From Lewinellaceae bacterium (lineage in GTDB: Bacteria > Bacteroidota > Bacteroidia > Chitinophagales > Saprospiraceae), in contig JADJFA010000013.1 in the NCBI GenBank assembly GCA_016708875.1, forward strand, positions 124,001 through 188,000: DNA of 64,000 nucleotides, read 5' to 3'. A model generated the notes under the pieces. The model was not told the origin of the DNA, did not search any database, and saw nothing but the letters and a program-made list of their open reading frames with translations. Below, piece after piece: positions 56,030-64,000 of this stretch (position 1 is its first letter; every line of letters starts with the position of its first letter). Position numbers and translations under genes: made by a program.

Positions 56030-57381
56030 CAGATGCTGCGGGCAACTCGGTCACTTGTGCTTTCACGGTAACCGTAAGCGACACACAAGCTCCATTGATC
56101 GTTTGTCCTTCCAACCAAATTAAACCAGCAAATGGCACTTGTTCGGGTACTGTTGGTACTTGGGCGCCCGTTTCTTTGAGCGATAACTGTACCCCTGCAG
56201 GTACAATAACCGTAAGCCAAACGCCACCTCCAACTACCAGTTTATTGGGACACAACGCCTCGGTATTGGTGACCTTAACGGCTACAGATGGCAGTGGCAA
56301 CATGGCAAGCTGTTTTTTCACCGTTACATTGAAAGACCAAACACCTCCAGTGGCGAAGTGCAAGAGTGGATCGGTAAACTTGGGTATCAACGGTACCTTA
56401 ACCTTGCTCCCCGCCTCCGTGAACAACGGCAGCACCGACAATTGTTCGTTCTCTTTGATGGTGACACCCAATATGTTCACCTGCTCCAATATTGGCTTCA
56501 ATACGGTAACACTCAAAGCGACGGACGCAGGTGGCAATACAGCCACTTGTACAGCCATAGTGATGGTGAAAGACATAAGTGGTCCTAATGCACTTTGTAA
56601 AAATCCGACTATTTTCCTAAACGATGCTGGCCAGGCTACCCTCACTACGGCACAGGTGAATAATGGCAGTACGGATAATTGCGGGATCGGCACTATGAGT
56701 ATTGACAAAACCTCTTTTAATTGCTCGGAGATTAGCGGTCGCCAGCCAGTAATCTTGAGTATGACGGATGTGAACGGGAATACTTCTTCCTGTCTTTCTT
56801 ATGTAACAGTAAAAGATGCCATAGCACCGACGGCATTGTGCGAGGATGTGATAGTTGAACTTGGCTCAAATGGAACCGCGACAGTATACGGTGCAGATTT
56901 GGCAGGCAACAGTACAGACAACTGTTCGGTGTGGTCGTACAGTCCGGTCGCGAAAGTGTACACAAGCGCCCATCTTGGCAACAATAACCTGACCATCACA
57001 GTAAAAGACTTTAGCGGCAATGCATCCACCTGCGTGTCGGTCGTGACCGTGGGGCCATTCTTGAACCCTTCTCCTTTGGCCCCAGACCATTTGGGAAGTG
57101 AAGAATCACTTAGTGCTGGTGTGTCAGATTTTGCGTTCCATGTATTCCCGAACCCCACTTCTGGGGATGTTGCGGTCGCTTTTGAATTGCTGGCAGATCA
57201 ACCTGTAATAATTCGTGTTTTTGACCTCCAAGGCCGTATGATTTTGAGCCATCAAGACCTTGGATTGGAAGGAGAGAACACCTACTGGTTGGGACTGAAA
57301 GGTTTAACACCAGGGATGTATATTGTTGATTTCCAATCAGAGGGTTTGAAAGGGCAGAAGCGATTGGTGGTGCAGGAGTAG
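55897..57381 (+). CDS. Third adhesin, C-terminal piece with HYR-like modules and sorting domain
   Basis: 494 codons, authentic from about 55925. The last tandem HYR repeat is followed by four HYR/Ig-like modules (IVCPSNQIKPANGTCSGTVG, PPVAKCKSGSVNLGINGTL, GPNALCKNPTIFLNDAGQA, APTALCEDVIVELGSNGTA). The type A sorting domain reads FHVFPNPTSGDVAVAFEL ... GMYIVDFQSEGLKGQKRLVV. This whole tail parallels 47290-48581, and its last ~170 bp is nearly identical in DNA. Confidence 0.86.
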   Translation: MFCCGELQPPVGADNCSGQTTTQTSGLPTGSSFPVGATTNAFRVTDAAGNSVTCAFTVTVSDTQAPLIVCPSNQIKPANGTCSGTVGTWAPVSLSDNCTPAGTITVSQTPPPTTSLLGHNASVLVTLTATDGSGNMASCFFTVTLKDQTPPVAKCKSGSVNLGINGTLTLLPASVNNGSTDNCSFSLMVTPNMFTCSNIGFNTVTLKATDAGGNTATCTAIVMVKDISGPNALCKNPTIFLNDAGQATLTTAQVNNGSTDNCGIGTMSIDKTSFNCSEISGRQPVILSMTDVNGNTSSCLSYVTVKDAIAPTALCEDVIVELGSNGTATVYGADLAGNSTDNCSVWSYSPVAKVYTSAHLGNNNLTITVKDFSGNASTCVSVVTVGPFLNPSPLAPDHLGSEESLSAGVSDFAFHVFPNPTSGDVAVAFELLADQPVIIRVFDLQGRMILSHQDLGLEGENTYWLGLKGLTPGMYIVDFQSEGLKGQKRLVVQE

Positions 57382-57441
57382 GGCGAAATTCATTTCGCCC
57401 TGCATTGCGTACTTGATAGTCTCACTTCAAGTGAGACTATC
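57382..57441 (+). other. Paired hairpins directly after the third adhesin
   Basis: GGCGAAAT-tc-ATTTCGCC (57382-57399) abuts the stop codon. It is followed by a perfect 13-bp inverted repeat, GATAGTCTCACTT / AAGTGAGACTATC (57415-57441). Both have counterparts after the second adhesin. Confidence 0.7.
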
Positions 57442-57459
57442 AGTCACTTCTATGAAGAA

Positions 57460-57487
57460 GCCGTCCTGAGCAGGGGCGGCTTTTTTT
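57460..57487 (+). terminator. Intrinsic terminator of the third adhesin
   Basis: GCCGTCC and GGGCGGC form the stem (one G-U) around TGAGCAG, followed by T7. It is the best formed member of the three-copy terminator family in this window. Confidence 0.8.
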
Positions 57488-57556
57488 GTGCCCCGAAACA
57501 ATCAAAAAAACCGCGTCCTGCCCATTTTTCCATTTTATCCTTTACTTTTAAGCTGA

Positions 57557-57598
57557 AAACCTGAGATAACACCATATAATCCGGGAATGCTCAGGTTT
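57557..57598. promoter_or_regulatory. Inverted repeat upstream of the propeller surface protein
   Basis: AAACCTGAG (57557-57565) and CTCAGGTTT (57590-57598) are perfect reverse complements 24 bp apart. They end 37 bp before the start codon. It may be an operator or a leader hairpin; no good -7 element could be assigned. Confidence 0.4.
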
Positions 57599-57635
57599 AT
57601 ACCATACTCAAACGTTCATTAACTACTTTATTAAC

Positions 57636-60600
57636 ATGAAAAACTACTTACTCTTGTTATTGGGGTTATGCATTACCCTTCCGCTTTTCAGTCAAACCAA
57701 TGCCGAATGGCAACAAACCAGCGGGCCGGAAGGCGGATATGTGCATAATCTGGAACGAAACGCTACAACCATCTATGCCGGAACTGAAAATGGTCTGTGG
57801 AGCTCCTCGGATGAAGGACAAAGCTGGAAATCCGTACACCCTTCCTTAAACGATTTGCGGGTGGTGAGCCAATTTGTTTCAGGCGATGAAATCCTTGTTT
57901 TGGCCCTAAAATTCATTTCAAGTTATGATGAAGATCCTTATTTCCTCAGAAGTACGGACGGCGGACAAACCTGGACACAATCAGCCATTTATGAAAACCC
58001 GCCCTACATTTTTTTGAGCACTTCAGGAGATGATGTCAAGGTTTGGAGGGAAGGCGGGCGTATCTGGATCAATAGCCAGACAGAGCTTTATTACAGCACG
58101 GACGATGGCATAAACTGGACACAAATAGTAAAACCCCCGGATGCTTATTTTAATGAAGTAGCGGTGTATGGAGACAATATTTTGGCCTACTACTATTACG
58201 CACAATACCACTCCAGTGATCTGGGGGCTACCTGGACTACCATACAAGACACCGCTTATAATCAGGATTTGTTCGCAGATGGTCCTTTTCTGTTACTGCT
58301 GAGTCAGGACAGTGTTTTTGCCTCTACTGATTTTGGCCAAAACTGGCTGGGCGAACCCAGTAGTTTCTATAATCTTAACGGAATGAAACGCGCCTCCGAC
58401 GGCTCCTCTCTCCTTTTTTCCAGCGAAATTTACCAGTCTGCAGACGGTTTGAGTTGGCAACAAATTACACAGTCCGATCAATATTATGGAATTTTGGACG
58501 GTGTAGAATCCGGAAGCAGCTACGGTGTTGCCGGCTCGGGCGGCATTTTCCATACGGTTCAAAATAACACCCAGTTTGAACAATTCCAGAACGGTTTTAT
58601 TGGCTCAAGGATCAATTCCATGGCCGCATTGCCCAATGGCAGATTGATTGTGAGCACTACCTATAACGGCATTTTGTCCAGCATTAATGACGGACTCAAT
58701 TGGGTCAAAATTCCGAGTCCGGGCAGTTCCATCTACTCCAACATCCAGTTTAATGAAATGATCACCATGGGGGATACCGTTTGGGCGATTGGAACCAATG
58801 ATTCATTGTACCAACTAATCGGCAATTCCAATGTATGGACCAAAATGCTGGATGTGGACGCCTGGTTTGCTGGAGAATCATTTTTCAGGATCATTGATCA
58901 TGACCTTTACCTTGTGGAAGATGCGAGAATACGGCGAACCAAAGACGGAGGCGCAAATTGGGAAACGCTGGTCGTAGATTCTGGTACTTCTTATGGACTT
59001 CGCGACATTGCAAAATTTGGCAACTACCTGTTTTACACCACCAATGATGGAGAGGTATTTCGTTCCGACGATGATGGCGCCACCTGGGAACTGAATTATA
59101 CCTTTTGGTCGCCTGGCGCGCATCGCTACAACAAACTCGGCGTTTCGGGCGGCAGGCTCATCATATGGTCGGAGTACGAATCCTTTTACAGCACAGATAA
59201 TGGCGTAAGCTGGCAAACGCTGGCCATGAATGGATTACCGGAGGATAGCTGGGGAGATGTTAATTTTGAACCAGGCCAAATACTGTATTTCCAAAACCTG
59301 ATTATGTGTACGATACCATATAATGGTGTTTGGATAAGTTTTGATCAGGGGAATAATTGGGAGTCAATAAACAACGGCTTGAAGAATCTACGGGGCCGAC
59401 GCCTGCTCTCCTCCGGATCCAATATTTTCCTGGGTGCGGTGACCAGTGGCGTTTGGCGCCTGGGGGCTGAATTTGAGGTTTTTTCAGGGCTTGTATTCAA
59501 CGATCAGAACCAAAACGGAGTAAAAGACAATGGAGAACTTCCATTAAAAAACATAATTCTAAGCGCCGAACCATTGGGTTCCTACAATATGAGCGACGAT
59601 GCCGGTCTCTATTCGCTGGTGGCGGCCTCCGGACTTGACTCTATCCGCGTTAGTTTGCCGAATGCATACTGCAGTGCTTTACCTCCTTTCCGGCAGGCCA
59701 ATCAATCCGGAACCGGCTATGATTTCGGGATTCATTTTACGCAGGGAGTGATTGATCTGAAACTGGATATCACCAATTGGGAACCCTTCCGGCCCGGATT
59801 TGACAATAAGATTAGTCTGACGGTGGCCAATGTAGGCAACGAAATCGTCAACAACGCCTCGGTTGAACTCCTGATCCCCAATGGAGTAAGTGTTTTATCA
59901 ACAAATCCTTCTGGTGGTGTTACTATAGTGGGCGACACCCTGAAATGGTCCTTAGGCCCCCTCGCGCCTTTTGAGCATAGTACGTTGCAGGTTAGCGTTC
60001 AGGTAAATGCGAGCGTACCCATTGGCGATATTCTCCTCTTTTCTGGAATAGTCCATGCGGCAAATGATGTGGCGCTGGACAACAACTACGCGGCACTGCG
60101 TGAAATCGTGGTGGGTTCCTATGACCCGAACGACAAATCTGCCGCGGCGTATATCACTCCGGATGATCTTGCGCATGGCAAGCCCATTGAGTACACCATC
60201 CGTTTTGAAAATACGGGCAACTTTTATGCAGAAAAAGTGGTGATCCAGGACGTTTTGGAGGCTCACTTGAATCCGGCTACTTTTCAATGGATCAGCTCCA
60301 GCCATCCTTGCACCTGGCATTTGCGGTCGGATGGCGCTGTCACCTTCACTTTTTCCAATATAGTGCTGTTCCCCGGAGAGACTGGCTTCGTTAAATTCTC
60401 GGTGGCTGCAGATCCAGGATTGGCGCTAAACGAGTCCATTTATAACACAGCCGGTATTGTGTTTGATTTTAATGCACCCATCATCACCAACACCGTTAAA
60501 ACCGAGGTGAAATGGCCTTTGTCTGGCCACAGTCCGGCTTCTGCGACCTTCGGTCTACAAATATCACCCAATCCTACCCGGGATAACTTGCTGGTAACGA

Positions 60601-60797
60601 TTCCACAAGCAGCACTGGGCAAAGCCCAATCGCTCCGCATTTTGGATCAACAGGGAAAGCTTGTGATGCGCGAGGCGCCCCTTTCCGGGCAAATGTCTCT
60701 CCATTTATCAGGCTTAGATGCCGGTGTTTACCAGCTCGTATTGCTGGGAAAACAGCAGGAAATATTAGGTAATGAGATGTTTGTGATTGTTCGGTAA
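57636..60797 (+). CDS. Sortilin-like propeller surface protein with T9SS type A sorting domain
   Basis: 1,053 residues, intact. Signal peptide MKNYLLLLLGLCITLPLFSQ. Residues 20-615 contain Asp-box propeller motifs (LWSSSDEGQSW, FLRSTDGGQTW, YYSTDDGINW, HSSDLGATW, FRSDDDGATW). At about 618 an SdrD_B-like domain begins (GLVFNDQNQNGVKDNGELP). This is followed by a DUF11/CARDB-like domain (LKLDITNWEPFRPGFDNKISL) and the conserved GSYDPNDKSA ... GIVFDFNAPIITNT region (about 827-955). The C-terminal ~85 residues are a type A sorting domain (LQISPNPTRDNLLVTIP ... GVYQLVLLGKQQE). It is exported by T9SS by family inference; the ligand is unknown. Its clean frame contrasts with the repeat genes upstream. 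Confidence 0.88.
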   Translation: MKNYLLLLLGLCITLPLFSQTNAEWQQTSGPEGGYVHNLERNATTIYAGTENGLWSSSDEGQSWKSVHPSLNDLRVVSQFVSGDEILVLALKFISSYDEDPYFLRSTDGGQTWTQSAIYENPPYIFLSTSGDDVKVWREGGRIWINSQTELYYSTDDGINWTQIVKPPDAYFNEVAVYGDNILAYYYYAQYHSSDLGATWTTIQDTAYNQDLFADGPFLLLLSQDSVFASTDFGQNWLGEPSSFYNLNGMKRASDGSSLLFSSEIYQSADGLSWQQITQSDQYYGILDGVESGSSYGVAGSGGIFHTVQNNTQFEQFQNGFIGSRINSMAALPNGRLIVSTTYNGILSSINDGLNWVKIPSPGSSIYSNIQFNEMITMGDTVWAIGTNDSLYQLIGNSNVWTKMLDVDAWFAGESFFRIIDHDLYLVEDARIRRTKDGGANWETLVVDSGTSYGLRDIAKFGNYLFYTTNDGEVFRSDDDGATWELNYTFWSPGAHRYNKLGVSGGRLIIWSEYESFYSTDNGVSWQTLAMNGLPEDSWGDVNFEPGQILYFQNLIMCTIPYNGVWISFDQGNNWESINNGLKNLRGRRLLSSGSNIFLGAVTSGVWRLGAEFEVFSGLVFNDQNQNGVKDNGELPLKNIILSAEPLGSYNMSDDAGLYSLVAASGLDSIRVSLPNAYCSALPPFRQANQSGTGYDFGIHFTQGVIDLKLDITNWEPFRPGFDNKISLTVANVGNEIVNNASVELLIPNGVSVLSTNPSGGVTIVGDTLKWSLGPLAPFEHSTLQVSVQVNASVPIGDILLFSGIVHAANDVALDNNYAALREIVVGSYDPNDKSAAAYITPDDLAHGKPIEYTIRFENTGNFYAEKVVIQDVLEAHLNPATFQWISSSHPCTWHLRSDGAVTFTFSNIVLFPGETGFVKFSVAADPGLALNESIYNTAGIVFDFNAPIITNTVKTEVKWPLSGHSPASATFGLQISPNPTRDNLLVTIPQAALGKAQSLRILDQQGKLVMREAPLSGQMSLHLSGLDAGVYQLVLLGKQQEILGNEMFVIVR

Positions 60798-60822
60798 TGC
60801 TAACAGTAAAAAAATAAATTAT

Positions 60823-60876
60823 TTAGCGATTGTAATCCCCAAAAGCAAGTCTTTTTGGGGATTACAGTCGCTAAAA
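60823..60876. terminator. Long hairpin after the propeller protein
   Basis: The left arm (TTTAGCGATTGTAATCCCC, from 60823) and the right arm (GGGGATTACAGTCGCTAAA, to about 60876) pair over about 22 bp with one G-U-type mismatch. The loop is near CAAGT. It begins 26 bp after the stop codon. It lacks a strong T-run on the plus strand, so it may stabilise the mRNA or be a mobile repeat rather than a classical terminator. Confidence 0.55.
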
Positions 60877-60949
60877 TTATTTCTGTACGATACCGACTCA
60901 CCGACGCTTATTCGGAGTACGATTTCACAGGCGTAACACCGGAAAATTA

Positions 60950-61020
60950 TATTAACCACATAAGACACAAAAGATTAATAGACAACCTTTTGTGTCCTTT
61001 TGTGCCTTTTGTGGTTAATA
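60950..61020. repeat. 71-bp nested inverted repeat
   Basis: Perfect outer arms TATTAACCACA (60950-60960) and TGTGGTTAATA (61010-61020), and perfect inner arms GACACAAAAG (60964-60973) and CTTTTGTGTC (60987-60996). The right half also repeats CCTTTTGTG directly. It looks like a dispersed intergenic palindrome. Confidence 0.65.
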
Positions 61021-61166
61021 AACTAATTCTGTGTTCTTTCTTGGCCGTCGCATTTCCTTTATTACAAGAAAAACAAAATAATAGTATCGCTTTGTTACAA
61101 AAAAGCGTCTGCTGTCGTTATTGGCTAATCTCTACTTTGTCTCACACTTTTATCCACACCTAAACC

Positions 61167-63413
61167 ATGAAAAAAACACCAATCCTCTGTTTATTCCTCC
61201 TTTTTACCAGCCTGCTTTCAGCGCAAAAATCCTTCAACCAAAGTTTTGAAAAATTTGACCCCGCAACGGGTATGCCTGCCGATTGGTCGAAGGGCGTTGG
61301 CCCCGGATCAACCGACAGTTATTTATTTGCGGTTGATTCTTCGACCGTCGTCAGTGGCCGATACAGCGCGAGATTGGCTTCGCCAAAAGAAGGGGGAGAA
61401 TTTGGGGCATTCTTCCTGAGTTTTCCTGCCGATTTTGAAGGGAAAACCATCACCTTAAAAGGTTGGATAAAAACTGAAAATGTATCGCAAGACGGATTTG
61501 CTGGCTTGTGGATGCGGCTCGACGGTGAATCTGGTATGATTCGGATTGACAATATGCAGCAGATTGGATTAAACGGGGACAATGGCTGGAGGCCATATAC
61601 CATAGACCTGGACTATAGCAAAGAGGTTAAAACCATTTTTGTGGGTGGCTTACTTGCTGGCAGTGGAACCGCCTGGTATGATGATATAGAGGTTCTGGTA
61701 GATGGGAAGCCGCTCCTGGAAGCCCCCGCTCGCATTGTCCAAAAACTTCCAGCCGAATTGGATACAGCTTTTGCCACTGGCAGCGGGATAAGTCTAGGTG
61801 AACTGAACGAACAGCGCATCGAAGACCTCGTGCTCCTGGGTAAAATCTGGGGCTTCCTAAAGTACCACCACCCCAAAGTGGCTTCCGGCGATTTGAATTG
61901 GGATTTCGAGTTGTTCCGTTTTTTGCAACGCTACCCCTCTGGCCTGAAATCCCAGCAACGTGATGCGCTTTTCGTTTCGTGGATCGAGTCTCTGGGAGAA
62001 TTGCCCGATTGCCCAAACTGCTCCGAAAAAATCAAAGGCGATATACACCTCACAGCCGATCTGAAATGGATGAATGATTCCAAACTGAGCGCCGGCCTCC
62101 GCAAGCATTTGAAAGCCGTATATGAGCACCGCAACCAGGGCAAGCATTATTATATCGACCATCTCCCCTTTATTAGCAATCCCAATTTCTTACACGAAAA
62201 TCCATACCCTCAATTGAAGTACCCGGACGAGGGCTACCGATTGCTTAGTGTGTATCGTTTTTGGAACATCATTCAGTATTATTTCCCCTACCGGGATGTG
62301 ATCGGAGAAGATTGGACGGGGGTGATGCGCGCATTCATTCCTAAAATGGCAAAGGTTAAGGATGCCCTGGGCTACAAACTTTGTGCCCGTGAACTCATTG
62401 GACGCATACACGACACCCACGCAAACCTCTGGATGCAGGATGAAGAGTTGCGCAATTATTTTGGGAATCTTCGCCCGGCAGTACAAGTAAAATTTATTGA
62501 AAATCAAGCAGTTGTAACAGGCTATTACCATGCTGAGCAAGGGCCAAAAACAGGCTTGTTGCCCGGCGATATCATTACTGCGGTGGAGGGCGTCGCGGTG
62601 GAGGAGATTGTGAAAAAGAAATTGCCACTGTATCCGGCCTCGAATATGCCGACCAAACTGCGCGATATTGCCAAAGACCTTTTGCGCACCAACGACAGCA
62701 CTTTGCATTTAAAAGTTCGGCGCGACAACGTGATCACCGATTTTGAAGTATCTTGTGCTGACCCCCGCAAGGAGAATTTTAATATGGGCCTTGACTGGGC
62801 CTATAACAAACCCGACAGTTGTTATCGGCTCTTGTCGCCGGATATTGGCTACTTATATTTAGGAAACGTCAAAGAAGACCTGCTCCCTGGTATCATGGAA
62901 AAATTCAAGAACACAAAGGGCTTGATCGTTGACATTCGCAATTACCCTTCTGAATTTGTAGTATTCTCTTTGACCACCTTTTTGAAAGCCAAACCTTCCA
63001 AGTTTGTTTATTTTACGAATGGGCATGTTGACAATCCGGGTGTTTTCACCAATTCGGAAGCCTTGGAATGTGGCGAACATAACCCCAATCCCTACACAGG
63101 GAAAGTGGTCGTTCTCATCAATGAGATTTCCCAAAGTCAGGCTGAATACACTACCATGGCACTGCGCTCTGTTCCCGGCACAGTCGTGGTGGGAAGCACT
63201 ACAGCCGGCGCCGATGGCAATGTATCTGAGTTTATGCTGCCAGGTGGGCTGCGCAGTATGATAAGTGGTATCGGGGTGTTTTATCCCGATGGCACGCCCA
63301 CACAGCGGGTTGGGATTGTTCCTGACCACACGGTGCTTCCGACCATTGCTGGAGTTAGGGCGGGCAAGGACGAATTGCTGGAGTATGCGATGAAATTGAT
63401 TGAGGGGCCGTAG
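61167..63413 (+). CDS. Secreted S41-family (C-terminal processing-type) peptidase
   Basis: 748 residues. Signal peptide MKKTPILCLFLLFTSLLSAQ. A jelly-roll/CBM-like domain occupies about 20-180 (SFEKFDPATGMPADW ... AWYDDIEVLVDGKP). This is followed by a helical region (WGFLKYHHPKV; YRFWNIIQYYFPYRDVIGEDW) typical of large Bacteroidota S41 peptidases. A PDZ-like segment lies around 463 (GLLPGDIITAVEGVAVEEI). The catalytic domain contains GLIVDIRNYPS and the active-site motif NEISQSQAEY, with the probable nucleophile Ser657 followed by Ala and Glu660. No sorting domain is present, so it is likely periplasmic or lipid-free secreted. The substrate is unknown; processing of the neighbouring surface proteins is only a guess from proximity. 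Confidence 0.88.
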   Translation: MKKTPILCLFLLFTSLLSAQKSFNQSFEKFDPATGMPADWSKGVGPGSTDSYLFAVDSSTVVSGRYSARLASPKEGGEFGAFFLSFPADFEGKTITLKGWIKTENVSQDGFAGLWMRLDGESGMIRIDNMQQIGLNGDNGWRPYTIDLDYSKEVKTIFVGGLLAGSGTAWYDDIEVLVDGKPLLEAPARIVQKLPAELDTAFATGSGISLGELNEQRIEDLVLLGKIWGFLKYHHPKVASGDLNWDFELFRFLQRYPSGLKSQQRDALFVSWIESLGELPDCPNCSEKIKGDIHLTADLKWMNDSKLSAGLRKHLKAVYEHRNQGKHYYIDHLPFISNPNFLHENPYPQLKYPDEGYRLLSVYRFWNIIQYYFPYRDVIGEDWTGVMRAFIPKMAKVKDALGYKLCARELIGRIHDTHANLWMQDEELRNYFGNLRPAVQVKFIENQAVVTGYYHAEQGPKTGLLPGDIITAVEGVAVEEIVKKKLPLYPASNMPTKLRDIAKDLLRTNDSTLHLKVRRDNVITDFEVSCADPRKENFNMGLDWAYNKPDSCYRLLSPDIGYLYLGNVKEDLLPGIMEKFKNTKGLIVDIRNYPSEFVVFSLTTFLKAKPSKFVYFTNGHVDNPGVFTNSEALECGEHNPNPYTGKVVVLINEISQSQAEYTTMALRSVPGTVVVGSTTAGADGNVSEFMLPGGLRSMISGIGVFYPDGTPTQRVGIVPDHTVLPTIAGVRAGKDELLEYAMKLIEGP

Positions 63414-63576
63414 CAGACGAAATTATCAATCAAAACCAATTGACTCAAAATTAGGACGACTCATTTCGGCTTCCTAAAATTACTGCGCCACAATTTTTGA
63501 ACACATCTGAGGCAAGCGCTTCATCTTACTTTCTCTTGTTGGCAAAAAGCCATTTATGTAACTTAGAATGTGTTTC

Positions 63577-63966
63577 TTATTGTGGTATATCCTCAACCAG
63601 CATTTCATTTCCGGCTTTGTCATAATAAGTGCAGGTCATCTTATCCATATTAATTGCCCATTTTTCAATACCAAAAGTTGCACACATTTTGATGAAAGTC
63701 AGGAAATCCGTTTTGCCTTGTTGGTGCGCCAATAGTTCTGCCTTAAATTGTTCCGCATTAGCGGTATCAGCAATGACCAGTGGGTCATATTTTGCAGGCA
63801 CTTTTGCGGTATAATCGTTGGCGCCGTGATAGTCAGTATGCCCATCTGCTACAAATGTTTCATAATGCGTAACACCTAAGGCTTTGATTTCTTTTATGTA
63901 AGCTGGGAAATCCGCACCTGATTTTACTTTGCTGTGAGCGGCTTTGATTTGTTCTAGAGTAAACAT
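63577..63966 (-). CDS. DUF1398 family protein (YbcV-like)
   Basis: 129 residues, complete. The start MFTLEQIKAAHSKVKSGADF and the motifs GVTHYETFVADGHTDYHG, FKAELLAHQQGKTDFLTF and the ending MTCTYYDKAGNEMLVEDIP are characteristic of DUF1398 (E. coli YbcV-like) proteins. The family is small, cytoplasmic and of unknown function. It converges with the peptidase gene, with 163 bp between the stops and no clear terminator there. Upstream sequence is cut by the window edge 34 bp before the start, so its promoter cannot be judged. Confidence 0.85.
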   Translation of the reverse strand: MFTLEQIKAAHSKVKSGADFPAYIKEIKALGVTHYETFVADGHTDYHGANDYTAKVPAKYDPLVIADTANAEQFKAELLAHQQGKTDFLTFIKMCATFGIEKWAINMDKMTCTYYDKAGNEMLVEDIPQ

Positions 63967-64000
63967 TTTTTCTTTGTTTTTGCATTTTTATTACGATGCA

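Larger units (their letters stand above)
53370..56085 (+). repeat. Eleven tandem 246-bp HYR repeats
   Basis: Equivalent positions fall at 53401, 53646, 53891, 54137, 54383, 54629 and 54875 (first type) and at 55121, 55367, 55627 and 55873 (second type). The period is 246 bp (82 codons). The deviations 245, 245 and 260 match the two 1-bp losses and the 14-bp gain. The first six copies are almost identical in DNA. Confidence 0.85.
52376..57381 (+). pseudogene. Lamin-tail/HYR-repeat surface protein, T9SS substrate, frame-disrupted as sequenced
   Basis: One gene in four frames. Breaks: single-base losses near 53640 and 53675, a 14-bp insertion at 55407-55420, and a missing C in the C-run near 55921-55926. 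Removing them gives about 1,664 codons with no internal stop. Modules: signal peptide, Ala/Pro-rich linker, lamin-tail domain, short Ig-like stretch, eleven HYR repeats, four further HYR/Ig-like modules, type A sorting domain. All breaks lie within the 246-bp repeats. The protein is expected at the cell surface; the role is unknown. Confidence 0.8.
60798..61166. other. Intergenic region of two large inverted repeats, no gene
   Basis: 369 bp. It holds the hairpin at 60823-60876 and the inverted repeat at 60950-61020. An open frame across it is made of these palindromes and is not a gene. Upstream of the peptidase start there is a near match to -7 (CTACTTTG near 61132), one base short of TAnnTTTG. 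Confidence 0.6.

Noticed and set aside
60855..61163. 102-codon plus-strand frame before the peptidase
   Set aside because: It is composed of the two inverted repeats in this intergenic region, and its sequence matches no family I recognise.

Overview
The window looks like Bacteroidota, most probably the Saprospiria (Saprospiraceae-like). Five large secreted proteins end in type IX secretion system (T9SS) type A C-terminal sorting domains. SprB, HYR, SdrD_B/Cna-B-like, PKD and sortilin-like propeller modules dominate. Start codons lack strong Shine-Dalgarno sites, and several promoters carry the Bacteroidota -7 element TAnnTTTG. No rRNA, tRNA, CRISPR array or transposase was seen. The window is an accessory, surface-adhesin-rich locus. 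The T9SS machinery itself is not here.

Layout. 3-4274 (+) is the 3' part of a secreted Ig-like/dockerin-like protein. 4275-5270 is a long gene-free stretch with a GC-rich nested inverted-repeat element and a terminator. 5271-36800 (+) is one giant SprB-repeat gliding/adhesion-type gene (about 10,509 codons when reading frame is restored), broken into several frames by small indels in its near-identical repeats. 36950-38476 (-) is a membrane TPR protein with a LuxR-like DNA-binding tail. 38628-48581 (+) is a second adhesin (propeller, FN3-like, SprB array, HYR-like modules, sorting domain), again frame-disrupted only in its 225-bp repeats. 48785-49328 (-) and 49628-52032 (-) are a NarL/LuxR-type response regulator and a TPR histidine kinase, each with one disabling lesion. 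52376-57381 (+) is a third surface protein (lamin-tail domain, eleven HYR repeats, sorting domain), frame-disrupted in its 246-bp repeats. 57636-60797 (+) is a propeller surface protein, 61167-63413 (+) a secreted S41 peptidase and 63577-63966 (-) a DUF1398 protein.

How it may work together. The surface genes alternate with sensor/regulator genes, suggesting locally regulated display of T9SS-exported adhesins. The histidine kinase and response regulator promoters share a TAGGGG-N4-CCCCTR palindrome exactly 38 nt upstream of an identical -7 element TATCTTTG, in otherwise unrelated sequence. This is the best candidate for an undescribed regulatory circuit in the window.

Sequence integrity. The repeat arrays have exact nucleotide periods: 897 and 672 bp, 1,587 bp, 225 bp and 246 bp. 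Every frame break in the three adhesins is a small departure from those periods. Adding the indels up gives whole-codon genes in all three cases (10,509, about 3,291 and about 1,664 aa). Most of these breaks are probably consensus errors in near-identical repeats, although real slippage cannot be excluded from one sequence.
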